DNA of 64,000 bases from positions 496,001-560,000 of the forward strand of contig DPRR01000006.1 of the NCBI GenBank assembly GCA_003538625.1. Direction: 5' to 3'. Shown piece after piece: positions 35,787-41,874 of the stretch; the first letter of the stretch is position 1, and each line of letters opens with the position of its first letter. The stretch comes from Ignavibacteriales bacterium (GTDB lineage: Bacteria > Bacteroidota > Ignavibacteria > Ignavibacteriales > Ignavibacteriaceae). The notes beneath the pieces are model-generated. The model made no database searches, was not told the DNA's origin, and saw only the letters and a list, made by a program, of their open reading frames with translations. The position numbers and the translations under genes were made by a program.

Positions 35787-36500
35787 ATGTCTTTCACTTT
35801 AGGAGCGGACCCAGAGTTGATCTGCCACCGCAACGGTCAGTTTGTTCCCGCTCATAATTTTTTCAAATCTAATTCTTCATTCGGCTTAGACGGATGTGAG
35901 TCCACCGCCGAGATCCGTCCAGGTTTTTCAGAAAGTCCTGTTGACCTAACATCTAAGATTTACCAGATCTTAGAATACGGTCACGACAAAGCACCTGATC
36001 TTGAGTTTATATCAGGTCATTATGTTAATGATTATTCAATTGGAGGCCATACACATTTTTCAATTGATCCACTTCCTGAGATTATAGATGGATTGGATAT
36101 TGTACTTGGTTCACTTAGCAACTGCATTGATGATAAAATGCAGAGACAAAAAAGAGAACGTTCGGGTTATGGGAAAAAAGGTGCTTACCGTAGAAAGTCT
36201 TACGGTTTTGAATATCGCACACCTGGTTCATTTCTTCTATCACCTTCTGTTACACTTGTTCATTTTACTTTATCAAAGCTTACTGTTGTTGGAGTTCTTG
36301 AAGACAAGGTTGATTTTAATGGACTTAAGAATAGACAGCATTCCTGCACATTTCTAAAATCACTTAAGCATTCACTTCATACTATTCCGGATGATTGCAA
36401 AGAGGGATTAAAAGAACTAGATACTCTTCTTGGTAAAAGATTAAACTGGAGTCAGAATATCTTACCTAACTGGGGTCTGGGATTAAGGAGCGCAGCATAA
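35787..36500 (+). CDS. phiEco32-type COOH-NH2 ligase (amidoligase type 2)
   Basis: This 237-residue glutamine-synthetase-fold ligase belongs to the family first noted in phage phiEco32. Visible family features are LGADPELICHRNGQFVPA at the start, GLDGCESTAEIRPGFSESP (metal/ATP site), GGHTHFSI and YGFEYRTPGSFLLSP. Such enzymes are predicted to form amide bonds between a carboxylate and an amine, for example peptide tags or cell-wall cross-links. It heads a plus-strand operon that includes a glutamine amidotransferase. AGGAG (35777-35781) is 5 bases before ATG. The stop overlaps the next start (TAATG). The substrate is unknown. Confidence 0.8.
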   Translation: MSFTLGADPELICHRNGQFVPAHNFFKSNSSFGLDGCESTAEIRPGFSESPVDLTSKIYQILEYGHDKAPDLEFISGHYVNDYSIGGHTHFSIDPLPEIIDGLDIVLGSLSNCIDDKMQRQKRERSGYGKKGAYRRKSYGFEYRTPGSFLLSPSVTLVHFTLSKLTVVGVLEDKVDFNGLKNRQHSCTFLKSLKHSLHTIPDDCKEGLKELDTLLGKRLNWSQNILPNWGLGLRSAA

Positions 36501-37099
36501 TGCACTGTCATAATTGTGATGAAGAGCTTCGTGATGATCGGGTAAGATGGGCATTTGAGGAGCCTTTTTGTGAAGATTGTTTTGATAATATGTTCAACTA
36601 TTGCTGCAGATGTGATGGAGTAATTTACCGTGAATCTGCTCACTACAATGATGAAGGAGATCCATACTGTTCAGATTGCTACGAAAGTAATTATGATGAT
36701 GATGCACCTGACAATCCGGATGTGAGTGATAGTGACAGAGAACTTGTTGTAAAACTTTCAAGAAGCTGGCTTCAAGGAAAAATAGAAACTAGACGACCAC
36801 TGTTCATCAATGATAAAGATATTCTTCTTAGAACAATCAAAGACAAAGTAGGGTTGGTCGATAATCCAATTTATGTATTTGGTTTAACTGACAGAGATGA
36901 ATATCAACTATCAGTAAGTGCAGATCTGTTTGATAAGGTTCAGACCTTCGTTCAGCTTAATGATATAAAAGCAATTGTTGTATCCAGTCCAGGATGTAAT
37001 AGACTTGGTATATCATTAACGCTTCGTAAGAATAATCAGAAAGAAATAATTGAACTGATTAAACAGATTACCACAGTAAGAGAACTGGTTCCCGCCTAA
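36500..37099 (+). CDS. LIM-like zinc-binding protein
   Basis: This 199-residue protein has an N-terminal pair of treble-clef/LIM-type zinc sites: CHNCDEELRD, FCEDCFDNM, CCRCDGVIYRES and YCSDCYES (about residues 3-67). The C-terminal part (about 85-199) is an alpha/beta domain that I do not recognise. It is translationally coupled to the ligase gene upstream and lies 23 bases before the amidotransferase. LIM-type domains usually mediate protein or peptide binding, so it may present the substrate of the ligase. That is inferred. Confidence 0.75.
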   Translation: MHCHNCDEELRDDRVRWAFEEPFCEDCFDNMFNYCCRCDGVIYRESAHYNDEGDPYCSDCYESNYDDDAPDNPDVSDSDRELVVKLSRSWLQGKIETRRPLFINDKDILLRTIKDKVGLVDNPIYVFGLTDRDEYQLSVSADLFDKVQTFVQLNDIKAIVVSSPGCNRLGISLTLRKNNQKEIIELIKQITTVRELVPA

Positions 37100-37122
37100 A
37101 AACTAAAAAGGAGTAAAATACA

Positions 37123-38019
37123 ATGTGTGGAATAATGGGTTATTATTCCTTTGGGAATACTATACCCGATAAAGATAAAATAACAAATATGTTTTCACTA
37201 TTAGAATCCCGAGGAAGAGACGCTTCGGGATTTGCTTTTATAAGAGATAACAATCTTATAGTTCATAAAGATGCAATGAAGTCCTCTGAATTTGTTAAGA
37301 CAGATGATTGGAAAGAGCTTGAACTTCCCTCTTCAATGATTCTTCATACACGAATGAAAACACAAGGGAGCGAAAAGAATAATGCAAACAATCATCCACT
37401 GTTCTCAAAGAATGGAATTGCAATCGTACATAATGGGATCATCTATAATGACAAAGAGATCTTTGGTAAGAAAGAAAGAGATGCAGAGGTTGACAGTGAA
37501 AGCATACTTCATCTTCTTTCAATGAAAGTTAAAGGAGATAAAATCAAGAAATTATTTGACCGCGTAGAAGGATCCTTTGCTGTAGCAATGCTGGATAAAT
37601 ACTTTCCTGAAAGATTAGTTCTGATCAAGAAGGATAATCCAATTGATCTCTATTACGATGAGCGATCAGATATTCTTTACTTCTGTTCTGAACGAGAAAT
37701 AATGCAGGAGGCATTGAATATTGAGAAAGTAACTGTTCGTGGATTTAACCTGGGGGAAAAAGATTTTCATTTCTATGAGATGCATAACAACTATGCTCTC
37801 TTTATAAACAGTGAAGGAGTGGAATCATATCAGAAATATTATCCATCAAAGAGTAAGTGGTTTGATAGAAGATACCATTATTCAAATACACCGGAAGAAA
37901 TGATAATTGAATGCCCGTGGTGTTTTTCACAGACAACATATTTTGATGGAAAACTTTTCAATAAGTGTGAAGTATGTGGAATGGGGATTAATGAGGAGGA
38001 TTTGTACAATGTCATATAG
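37123..38019 (+). CDS. stand-alone class II glutamine amidotransferase with zinc ribbon
   Basis: This 298-residue protein is an Ntn-type glutamine amidotransferase: catalytic Cys2 in MCGIMGYYSF, then SRGRDASGFAFI, HTRMKTQG, NNHPLFSKNGIAIVHNG and DSESILHLL. Unlike PurF, GlmS or AsnB, it has no synthase domain attached. The C-terminal 40 residues carry a zinc ribbon (ECPWCFSQ and KCEVCGMG). It would supply ammonia from glutamine or act as an amidohydrolase beside the COOH-NH2 ligase. An AAGGAG ribosome site precedes ATG. It overlaps the next small gene by 11 bases. Confidence 0.85.
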   Translation: MCGIMGYYSFGNTIPDKDKITNMFSLLESRGRDASGFAFIRDNNLIVHKDAMKSSEFVKTDDWKELELPSSMILHTRMKTQGSEKNNANNHPLFSKNGIAIVHNGIIYNDKEIFGKKERDAEVDSESILHLLSMKVKGDKIKKLFDRVEGSFAVAMLDKYFPERLVLIKKDNPIDLYYDERSDILYFCSEREIMQEALNIEKVTVRGFNLGEKDFHFYEMHNNYALFINSEGVESYQKYYPSKSKWFDRRYHYSNTPEEMIIECPWCFSQTTYFDGKLFNKCEVCGMGINEEDLYNVI

Positions 38020-38200
38020 CCCGAAGATAAAACCTGCACTGGTAAGAGAACTTTACCTGCTCAAGCATTCAAAAATCAGAAAGACACCAATGACAAAACT
38101 AGTTAATGAAGCTGTTACACAATACTTAGAAAGGAATAAAAGATATGGAAAGCAAGAAATTGATTCGAATCGGAATGAAGCTTACAGAAGCTATAGTTGA
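38009..38200 (+). CDS. ribbon-helix-helix-like small protein
   Basis: This 63-residue protein begins inside the 3' end of the amidotransferase gene. GAGGAGGA (37993-38000) sits 8 bases before ATG at 38009, which decides this start over the longer frame. The strand-helix-helix outline (KIKPALVRELYLLKHSKI, then MTKLVNEAVTQYLERNK) fits CopG/Arc-type DNA-binding proteins. It may control the operon. The next tiny gene overlaps its end. Confidence 0.65.
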   Translation: MSYSPKIKPALVRELYLLKHSKIRKTPMTKLVNEAVTQYLERNKRYGKQEIDSNRNEAYRSYS

Positions 38201-38288
38201 GATACTTAAGGAAGAACTCAGTGATGAAAAGAAAGTGAAGGTAAAGAATGCGCGAAAGCAGAAAACAAATGTTAAAAGAAGTGGCTAA
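38145..38288 (+). CDS. very small basic protein
   Basis: This 47-codon frame begins inside the preceding gene (ATG 38145, preceded by AAAGGAATAAAAGAT) and is chained to it by overlap, as in phage-like operons. The protein is helical and lysine-rich (RIGMKLTEAIVEILKEELSD) with no recognised family. It is supported by gene packing more than by content. Confidence 0.45.
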   Translation: MESKKLIRIGMKLTEAIVEILKEELSDEKKVKVKNARKQKTNVKRSG

Positions 38289-38367
38289 AACCGCTGGAAG
38301 AATAGCTATTGAGATAATAATTGTAATAATAACTAAAAGATTTAGAGGAGTAAGATTTTGGAAGTAA
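38248..38367 (+). CDS. possible 39-residue single-helix membrane peptide
   Basis: This frame from ATG at 38248 overlaps both neighbours and ends ten bases inside the Gam-like gene. It has a basic start and one hydrophobic helix (AIEIIIVIITKRF). The ribosome site is weak (AAGGTAAAG). It could be a coding gene or just an open frame, because the overlap pattern is its only support. Confidence 0.3.
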   Translation: MRESRKQMLKEVAKTAGRIAIEIIIVIITKRFRGVRFWK

Positions 38368-38924
38368 ACTTTTTAGATGAGCTGCTTCAGGAAGCTGAAG
38401 TTAAAGAAGAGGAGCAGACTGAGGCTTATTTCGATCTGCTCTTACTTCAGATTAAACAGCTTACAAAACAGATTGAATACAACTTCTCACAGAGTGAGAA
38501 AGAATGTTCTATGATTAATAGTTTTGTTCTTCATAAGAACGCACAGTTACAGGAAAAGATTCGATGGCTAGAGATGAAGCTTGAAGCTTTCATTAGAGAA
38601 AAGAAAGAGAAAACAATTGCTCTGCCTAACGGTACACTCAAGATGCACAAGAAACCTGACAAGGTAGAGATTGAAAATCTTGATCTTTTCTTAAAGAAAG
38701 CAAAGTCTGAGATGCTAACAATTATTCCAGAGCAGGTTAAACCTGATTTGAACAAGATCAAGACATACATCAAATCAAAACCTGTTCCTCCTGGAATTAA
38801 AGTAATTGAAGGAAAAGAAGAGTTTACTTATAAACTAAGAGAAGAAAGTGAGGAAGAGAATGGCAGAACGAAAGAAACTGGAACTAGAGCTGAACAAGAA
38901 AATGAGCTTAGAGTTGTTGTTTGA
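38358..38924 (+). CDS. Mu Gam-like DNA-end-binding protein
   Basis: This 188-residue protein has the layout of phage Mu Gam, the Ku-like protein that protects double-stranded DNA ends from RecBCD: long paired helices (about 20-90), then the conserved turn TIALPNGTLKMHKKPDKVEI, a helix and KPVPPGIKVIEGKEEFTYKL. A glutamate-rich tail is extra. The start is TTG with GAGGAG 7 bases upstream. It would shield element or phage DNA ends. The next gene starts inside its 3' end. The family call is from pattern and length. Confidence 0.7.
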   Translation: MEVNFLDELLQEAEVKEEEQTEAYFDLLLLQIKQLTKQIEYNFSQSEKECSMINSFVLHKNAQLQEKIRWLEMKLEAFIREKKEKTIALPNGTLKMHKKPDKVEIENLDLFLKKAKSEMLTIIPEQVKPDLNKIKTYIKSKPVPPGIKVIEGKEEFTYKLREESEEENGRTKETGTRAEQENELRVVV

Positions 38925-39324
38925 TGAACCAATCACGGGACAAAGCAGGTACGGACCTTACTGGATGTACACGCTAAAAGAGAAAAGCGGTGAGGAAGTT
39001 CTCTACTTTGCACCTGAAGAAGTTAATGAACAAATTAAATCGTTAAGAAAAGGTGATCGGTTTGAGATCACAAAACACGCTGAGCAGAAAGGAACAAAGA
39101 TCGTTACCAGGTTCGATGTGAAAATCGAAAAGAAAAATCTTGAAAGTCCTGCTAATGAGATAAACAAAAGTAACGGCACGGATTACTTTTATGACTTGAT
39201 GCTCACATCCTGCAGGGATGCAGTTCGTATACAAAATGAACTTGGTGGTCTTATGGATGCCAAATCACTGGCAGTAACATTGTTCATAGCCAGGAGTAAG
39301 ATCACTCCCAACGGATACAATTAA
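38860..39324 (+). CDS. predicted OB-fold protein of the ligase/Gam operon
   Basis: This 154-residue protein begins within the Gam-like gene (ATG 38860 after GAGGAAGA; a GTG at 38848 is less likely). The first 90 residues show a five-stranded OB-like pattern (LELLFDEPITGQSRYGPYW, KGDRFEITKHAEQKG), as in single-strand-binding or recombination proteins; a helical tail follows. In context it could bind single-stranded DNA next to the end-binding Gam-like protein. I am not sure of the fold. Confidence 0.6.
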   Translation: MAERKKLELELNKKMSLELLFDEPITGQSRYGPYWMYTLKEKSGEEVLYFAPEEVNEQIKSLRKGDRFEITKHAEQKGTKIVTRFDVKIEKKNLESPANEINKSNGTDYFYDLMLTSCRDAVRIQNELGGLMDAKSLAVTLFIARSKITPNGYN

Positions 39325-39335
39325 GAGGAAAGAAT

Positions 39336-39503
39336 ATGCCAGAGGAAATATATGTGTTTATTGAAGACGGCAGGATTACAGAGATCAAAACCGAAGCTAA
39401 GAATGTCAAGATCATCATCATCAATCTTGATAGACGAAAGAAAGGTGAAGAACCAATAATCGAGTTCTATGAAACAGAGCAAAAAAAATCGAGTTCTCAC
39501 TAA
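39336..39503 (+). CDS. small hypothetical protein
   Basis: This 55-codon frame starts at ATG 39336 with AAGAGGAAAG upstream, 11 bases after the OB-fold gene stop. It has a beta-rich start (EEIYVFIEDGRITEIKTEA), an isoleucine-rich strand and a polar tail. It is probably the last gene of the operon, before a terminator. No family was recognised. A further 22-codon frame overlaps its end (39469-39537), too short to call. Confidence 0.5.
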   Translation: MPEEIYVFIEDGRITEIKTEAKNVKIIIINLDRRKKGEEPIIEFYETEQKKSSSH

Positions 39504-39536
39504 ACTGAAAAACTTATTCAGAATATTCAAACGATA

Positions 39537-39565
39537 ATGTCAGGCAACTTGTCTGGCATTTTTAT
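39537..39565 (+). terminator. intrinsic terminator of the ligase/Gam operon
   Basis: ATGTCAGGCAA (39537-39547) pairs with TTGTCTGGCAT (39549-39559) with two G-T wobbles; the innermost bases form the loop, and TTTTTATTT follows. It is oriented for the plus strand. Confidence 0.8.
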
Positions 39566-39586
39566 TTATTAAACAAAGGAGCTGGA

Positions 39587-39859
39587 ATGAAATATTTATT
39601 CGTATTGTTGTTTATACAATTTATAAGCTGCAGTTCATCAAATGAAATAAGCTGGACTGAAGAGAATGATTATGTTATTGTTCAGCTTTCTGAAGTTAAC
39701 CCGCAAGCTGAAACCTATTACGCAGAGATTACTCTTGAATCAGGAAGAAGAATAGCCGTTGAGCTTGGATTGCCTGATAAAGAAATGAAGTTCAGAGTAA
39801 AAAACAACTTTGGAGGGTTTACTGCCATCAAGTTGTACACCAACCTTGATCTTGAATAA
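39587..39859 (+). CDS. small lipoprotein
   Basis: This 90-residue protein has a lipoprotein signal (MKYLFVLLFIQFISC, lipid-attached Cys15) and a beta-rich remainder. The ribosome site AAAGGAG is 5 bases before ATG. It follows the operon terminator and has its own hairpin after the stop. No family was recognised. It would sit in the inner or outer membrane facing the periplasm. Confidence 0.7.
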   Translation: MKYLFVLLFIQFISCSSSNEISWTEENDYVIVQLSEVNPQAETYYAEITLESGRRIAVELGLPDKEMKFRVKNNFGGFTAIKLYTNLDLE

Positions 39860-39876
39860 GGAGGGTTTTCCTCCTT
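39858..39876 (+). terminator. possible terminator hairpin after lipoprotein gene
   Basis: AAGGAGG (39858-39864) pairs with CCTCCTT (39870-39876) around a GTTTT loop. The hairpin is strong but only a short T-run follows, so termination is uncertain. Confidence 0.5.
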
Positions 39877-39981
39877 TAGCTTGAAAATTATTGAACAAAA
39901 AAATTTGATTTGAGAATCGATAGCGACTTGATTTTACACCAATAAAGTATTATACAGGAATATCATTTTAATATTGCCGGC

Positions 39982-40623
39982 TTAACTGATGAATATGACT
40001 CTTCTTAAATTCAAAAGATCAATAATCTCTGCTTGAAGTTTTCTAATTGTCATATGCCCAATTTTTGGTTCTTCAATAATTTCATTGTAATCGGTATTTA
40101 ACAAATCAAGTATAGATTTTATCTTCTTCTTTTTCTTAACGTACACTTTAATGAATTTAGGTAACTTAATCAGAGAAATATCCTTCTTAGCTACATTAAA
40201 ATATATTTGTGTAGTCGCAAAATTATCTCTGAGCAAAGGAAAGTATTTTCCCACAAAATAACTTTTATCTTTGAATTCCGTCAAATACTCTGCTGGTTCT
40301 GTTTCTACCAGACAATCCTTTATCTTATTCAGGTATTCAAGTATAACTCTTCTTGATTTTGCTATCGTGCTCTCCCCAATGTTTCTGCTTCTTACAATTA
40401 TCTTAGCTTCCGTGTTTAACAGCTCTTCTAAAGTTAAAATATTATGATTGCTCGCATAGCACTTCAATTTGAATGGCAAATCAATTGAGTTAAGGATTGT
40501 CTGTTTTAGAAGTGAATTATTTACTACAGACTCTTCATCCTCATTAAAAAAAATTGCTTTTTTAACTAGATGAATTAACTCATCAAAACTTTTTGCAGCG
40601 CTATTAATGTTTGTCGAATTCAT
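39982..40623 (-). CDS. RNA polymerase alpha-CTD-like tandem helix-hairpin-helix protein
   Basis: This 213-residue protein contains two helix-hairpin-helix modules like the C-terminal domain of RNA polymerase alpha: HNILTLEELLNTEAKIIVRSRNIG (seen in parts, about 58-85) and SILDLLNTDYNEIIEEP with KIGHMTIRKLQAE (about 170-205). It lacks the alpha N-terminal domain. Such proteins may contact DNA or regulators. It lies 13 bases downstream of the YHS gene, at the end of the copper operon or the start of the accessory boundary. Confidence 0.65.
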   Translation of the reverse strand: MNSTNINSAAKSFDELIHLVKKAIFFNEDEESVVNNSLLKQTILNSIDLPFKLKCYASNHNILTLEELLNTEAKIIVRSRNIGESTIAKSRRVILEYLNKIKDCLVETEPAEYLTEFKDKSYFVGKYFPLLRDNFATTQIYFNVAKKDISLIKLPKFIKVYVKKKKKIKSILDLLNTDYNEIIEEPKIGHMTIRKLQAEIIDLLNLRRVIFIS

Positions 40624-40636
40624 TTCTAGTGGTTAT

Positions 40637-40891
40637 TTAAAGAATTCTGAATCTTCCATCTATAAAATCATTTTTATTTTTGGGATCGTATGAGCCCTCC
40701 TCTTTATCTGAATATTCTGATGGATTTGCATCAAATGTCTTTTTACAAATCTTACAGCAAAAGTAGTATCGAGCATTTTTGTAAAGAGTAAATCCTTTTG
40801 CTTCAGAAATTCTTATTCGCTCTCCACAAACCGGATCTCTTTCCCATTCGTCAAAACGAATTACTTTTTTATTCTTAAGGTCATTCTCCAT
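40637..40891 (-). CDS. YHS domain protein
   Basis: This 84-residue protein is essentially one YHS metal-binding domain: DPVCGERIRISEAKG, YKNARYYFCCKICKKTF and NPSEYSDK. The TRASH/YHS cysteines (three visible sites) are thought to bind copper or other soft metals, as in the domain at the N-terminus of CopA encoded nearby. A GGAG site lies 9 bases before ATG. It is probably in the same transcript as OsmC-like, cupredoxin and CopA genes. Confidence 0.85.
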   Translation of the reverse strand: MENDLKNKKVIRFDEWERDPVCGERIRISEAKGFTLYKNARYYFCCKICKKTFDANPSEYSDKEEGSYDPKNKNDFIDGRFRIL

Positions 40892-40921
40892 TTTATCATC
40901 TCCACTCTCAGGTTCCTTTAG

Positions 40922-41449
40922 TTACGAAGACTTCCTTACATTAATAATAACTTCAATGTTATCTTTTTTAATTAAAGATAATGGTGGGCAGCAATCCATT
41001 ATATCATTCTTTAACTTTAATAGTCCATGAACATCCTCATCTGAATATATATTTGCAGTTATTGTTAATTTCTCAACCGGGTTCCTTTCTTCTATACTAA
41101 AAAACATATCATAATTTGTTGAAGCAACAGCTTTAACTTTTATGTCCTGTATATGATAATTGTTTAATGCTGCTTTGTTTACTAAGGCACCCACAAAACC
41201 TGAGGCTATTCCAAAAAGTATATACTGCATTGGGGAGGGTTGTACTCCGTTACCACCTAAAGATGTTTTGTTGTCAGAGAGCATTATAGCATTTCCAAAT
41301 TCACTCTTAACATGTGCTTTAAATTGACCCACCTCATTATCAAAATTCCATGAGCCACTAATTGATTCTTCCTTTTCAGAAACGGAAAGATTATTATAAA
41401 TCTCTTTTTCAAAACCATAAATTGCTTCTGTGTTAACATTATTTCTCAT
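40922..41449 (-). CDS. OsmC family protein without the first peroxidatic Cys
   Basis: This 175-residue OsmC/Ohr-fold protein has the strand FKAHVKSEFGNAIMLSDN, the long central helix after PMQYILFGIASGFVGALVNK and the C-terminal DCCPPLSLI. In active peroxidases a cysteine sits in the central helix; here it is serine or glycine (GIASGF), while the second cysteine remains. Peroxide reduction is therefore doubtful, and a binding role is possible. It is placed between the YHS and cupredoxin genes in the copper operon. Confidence 0.8.
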   Translation of the reverse strand: MRNNVNTEAIYGFEKEIYNNLSVSEKEESISGSWNFDNEVGQFKAHVKSEFGNAIMLSDNKTSLGGNGVQPSPMQYILFGIASGFVGALVNKAALNNYHIQDIKVKAVASTNYDMFFSIEERNPVEKLTITANIYSDEDVHGLLKLKNDIMDCCPPLSLIKKDNIEVIINVRKSS

Positions 41450-41482
41450 TTCATCATCTCTTTCTATTCTATTTTATAAAAT

Positions 41483-41860
41483 TTACTCAATTATTAGTTT
41501 TCCTTTAAGCATACCCATCCCACATTGAAAACCATACTCGCCGGGTTTATCAATATTCAACTCTATTGGAATAGTTTTGAAAGGAGTTAAAGTTGCTTTC
41601 TTATTCAAATCTGAAAAAATAACTTCTTCGCTACAGGCAGCAGTTTCTTCACGGATAAAATTTAGCTTAATAGGTTTTCCGGCTTCGAATATCAGAACAT
41701 CCGGTGTATAACCACCTTTAACTTTTATTACTGCTTCCTGGATTCCTCCTTCAGCAGTTTGAATTTTTACAGCTTCTTTTTCCGAGAACCAGAAGTACCA
41801 AGCGACCCAGGTTGATAGGGCGAGTCCTCCAATAATTACTAATATTTGATCAAGTAGCAT
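41483..41860 (-). CDS. membrane-anchored cupredoxin-like protein
   Basis: This 125-residue protein has an N-terminal membrane anchor (about 4-22) and a cupredoxin domain facing the periplasm: GGYTPDVLIFEAGKPIKLNF, then ETAACSEEVIF and GEYGFQCGMGMLKGKLII, which holds the Cys-x-Met-x-Met cluster in place of the usual His/Cys/Met loop. It probably hands periplasmic copper to or from the CopA ATPase encoded 14 bases upstream. Confidence 0.85.
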   Translation of the reverse strand: MLLDQILVIIGGLALSTWVAWYFWFSEKEAVKIQTAEGGIQEAVIKVKGGYTPDVLIFEAGKPIKLNFIREETAACSEEVIFSDLNKKATLTPFKTIPIELNIDKPGEYGFQCGMGMLKGKLIIE

Positions 41861-41874
41861 TTTCGATCTCCTTA

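Larger units (their letters stand above)
16538..39877. mobile_element. putative integrative element next to tRNA-Ser (right end uncertain)
   Basis: The left limit is inferred from the tRNA-Ser 3' end followed by a tyrosine recombinase and a small HTH protein in the usual int-xis order. Cargo to about 39.9 kb is entirely accessory: unknown small genes, defence-type genes and phage-associated genes (Gam-like, phiEco32-type ligase). No duplicate of the tRNA 3' end was found in the window, so the right limit given here is only where phage/defence content gives way to metal-resistance genes. The element could also continue past 64 kb. No structural phage genes or conjugation genes were recognised. 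Confidence 0.5.

Noticed and set aside
36088..36357. 89-codon frame inside the ligase gene
   Set aside because: Same strand, wrong frame, hydrophobic artefact of the ligase coding sequence; no ribosome site.
16538..39900. CRISPR array or phage structural genes
   Set aside because: No regularly spaced repeats, and no capsid, tail, portal or terminase motif was found on either strand.
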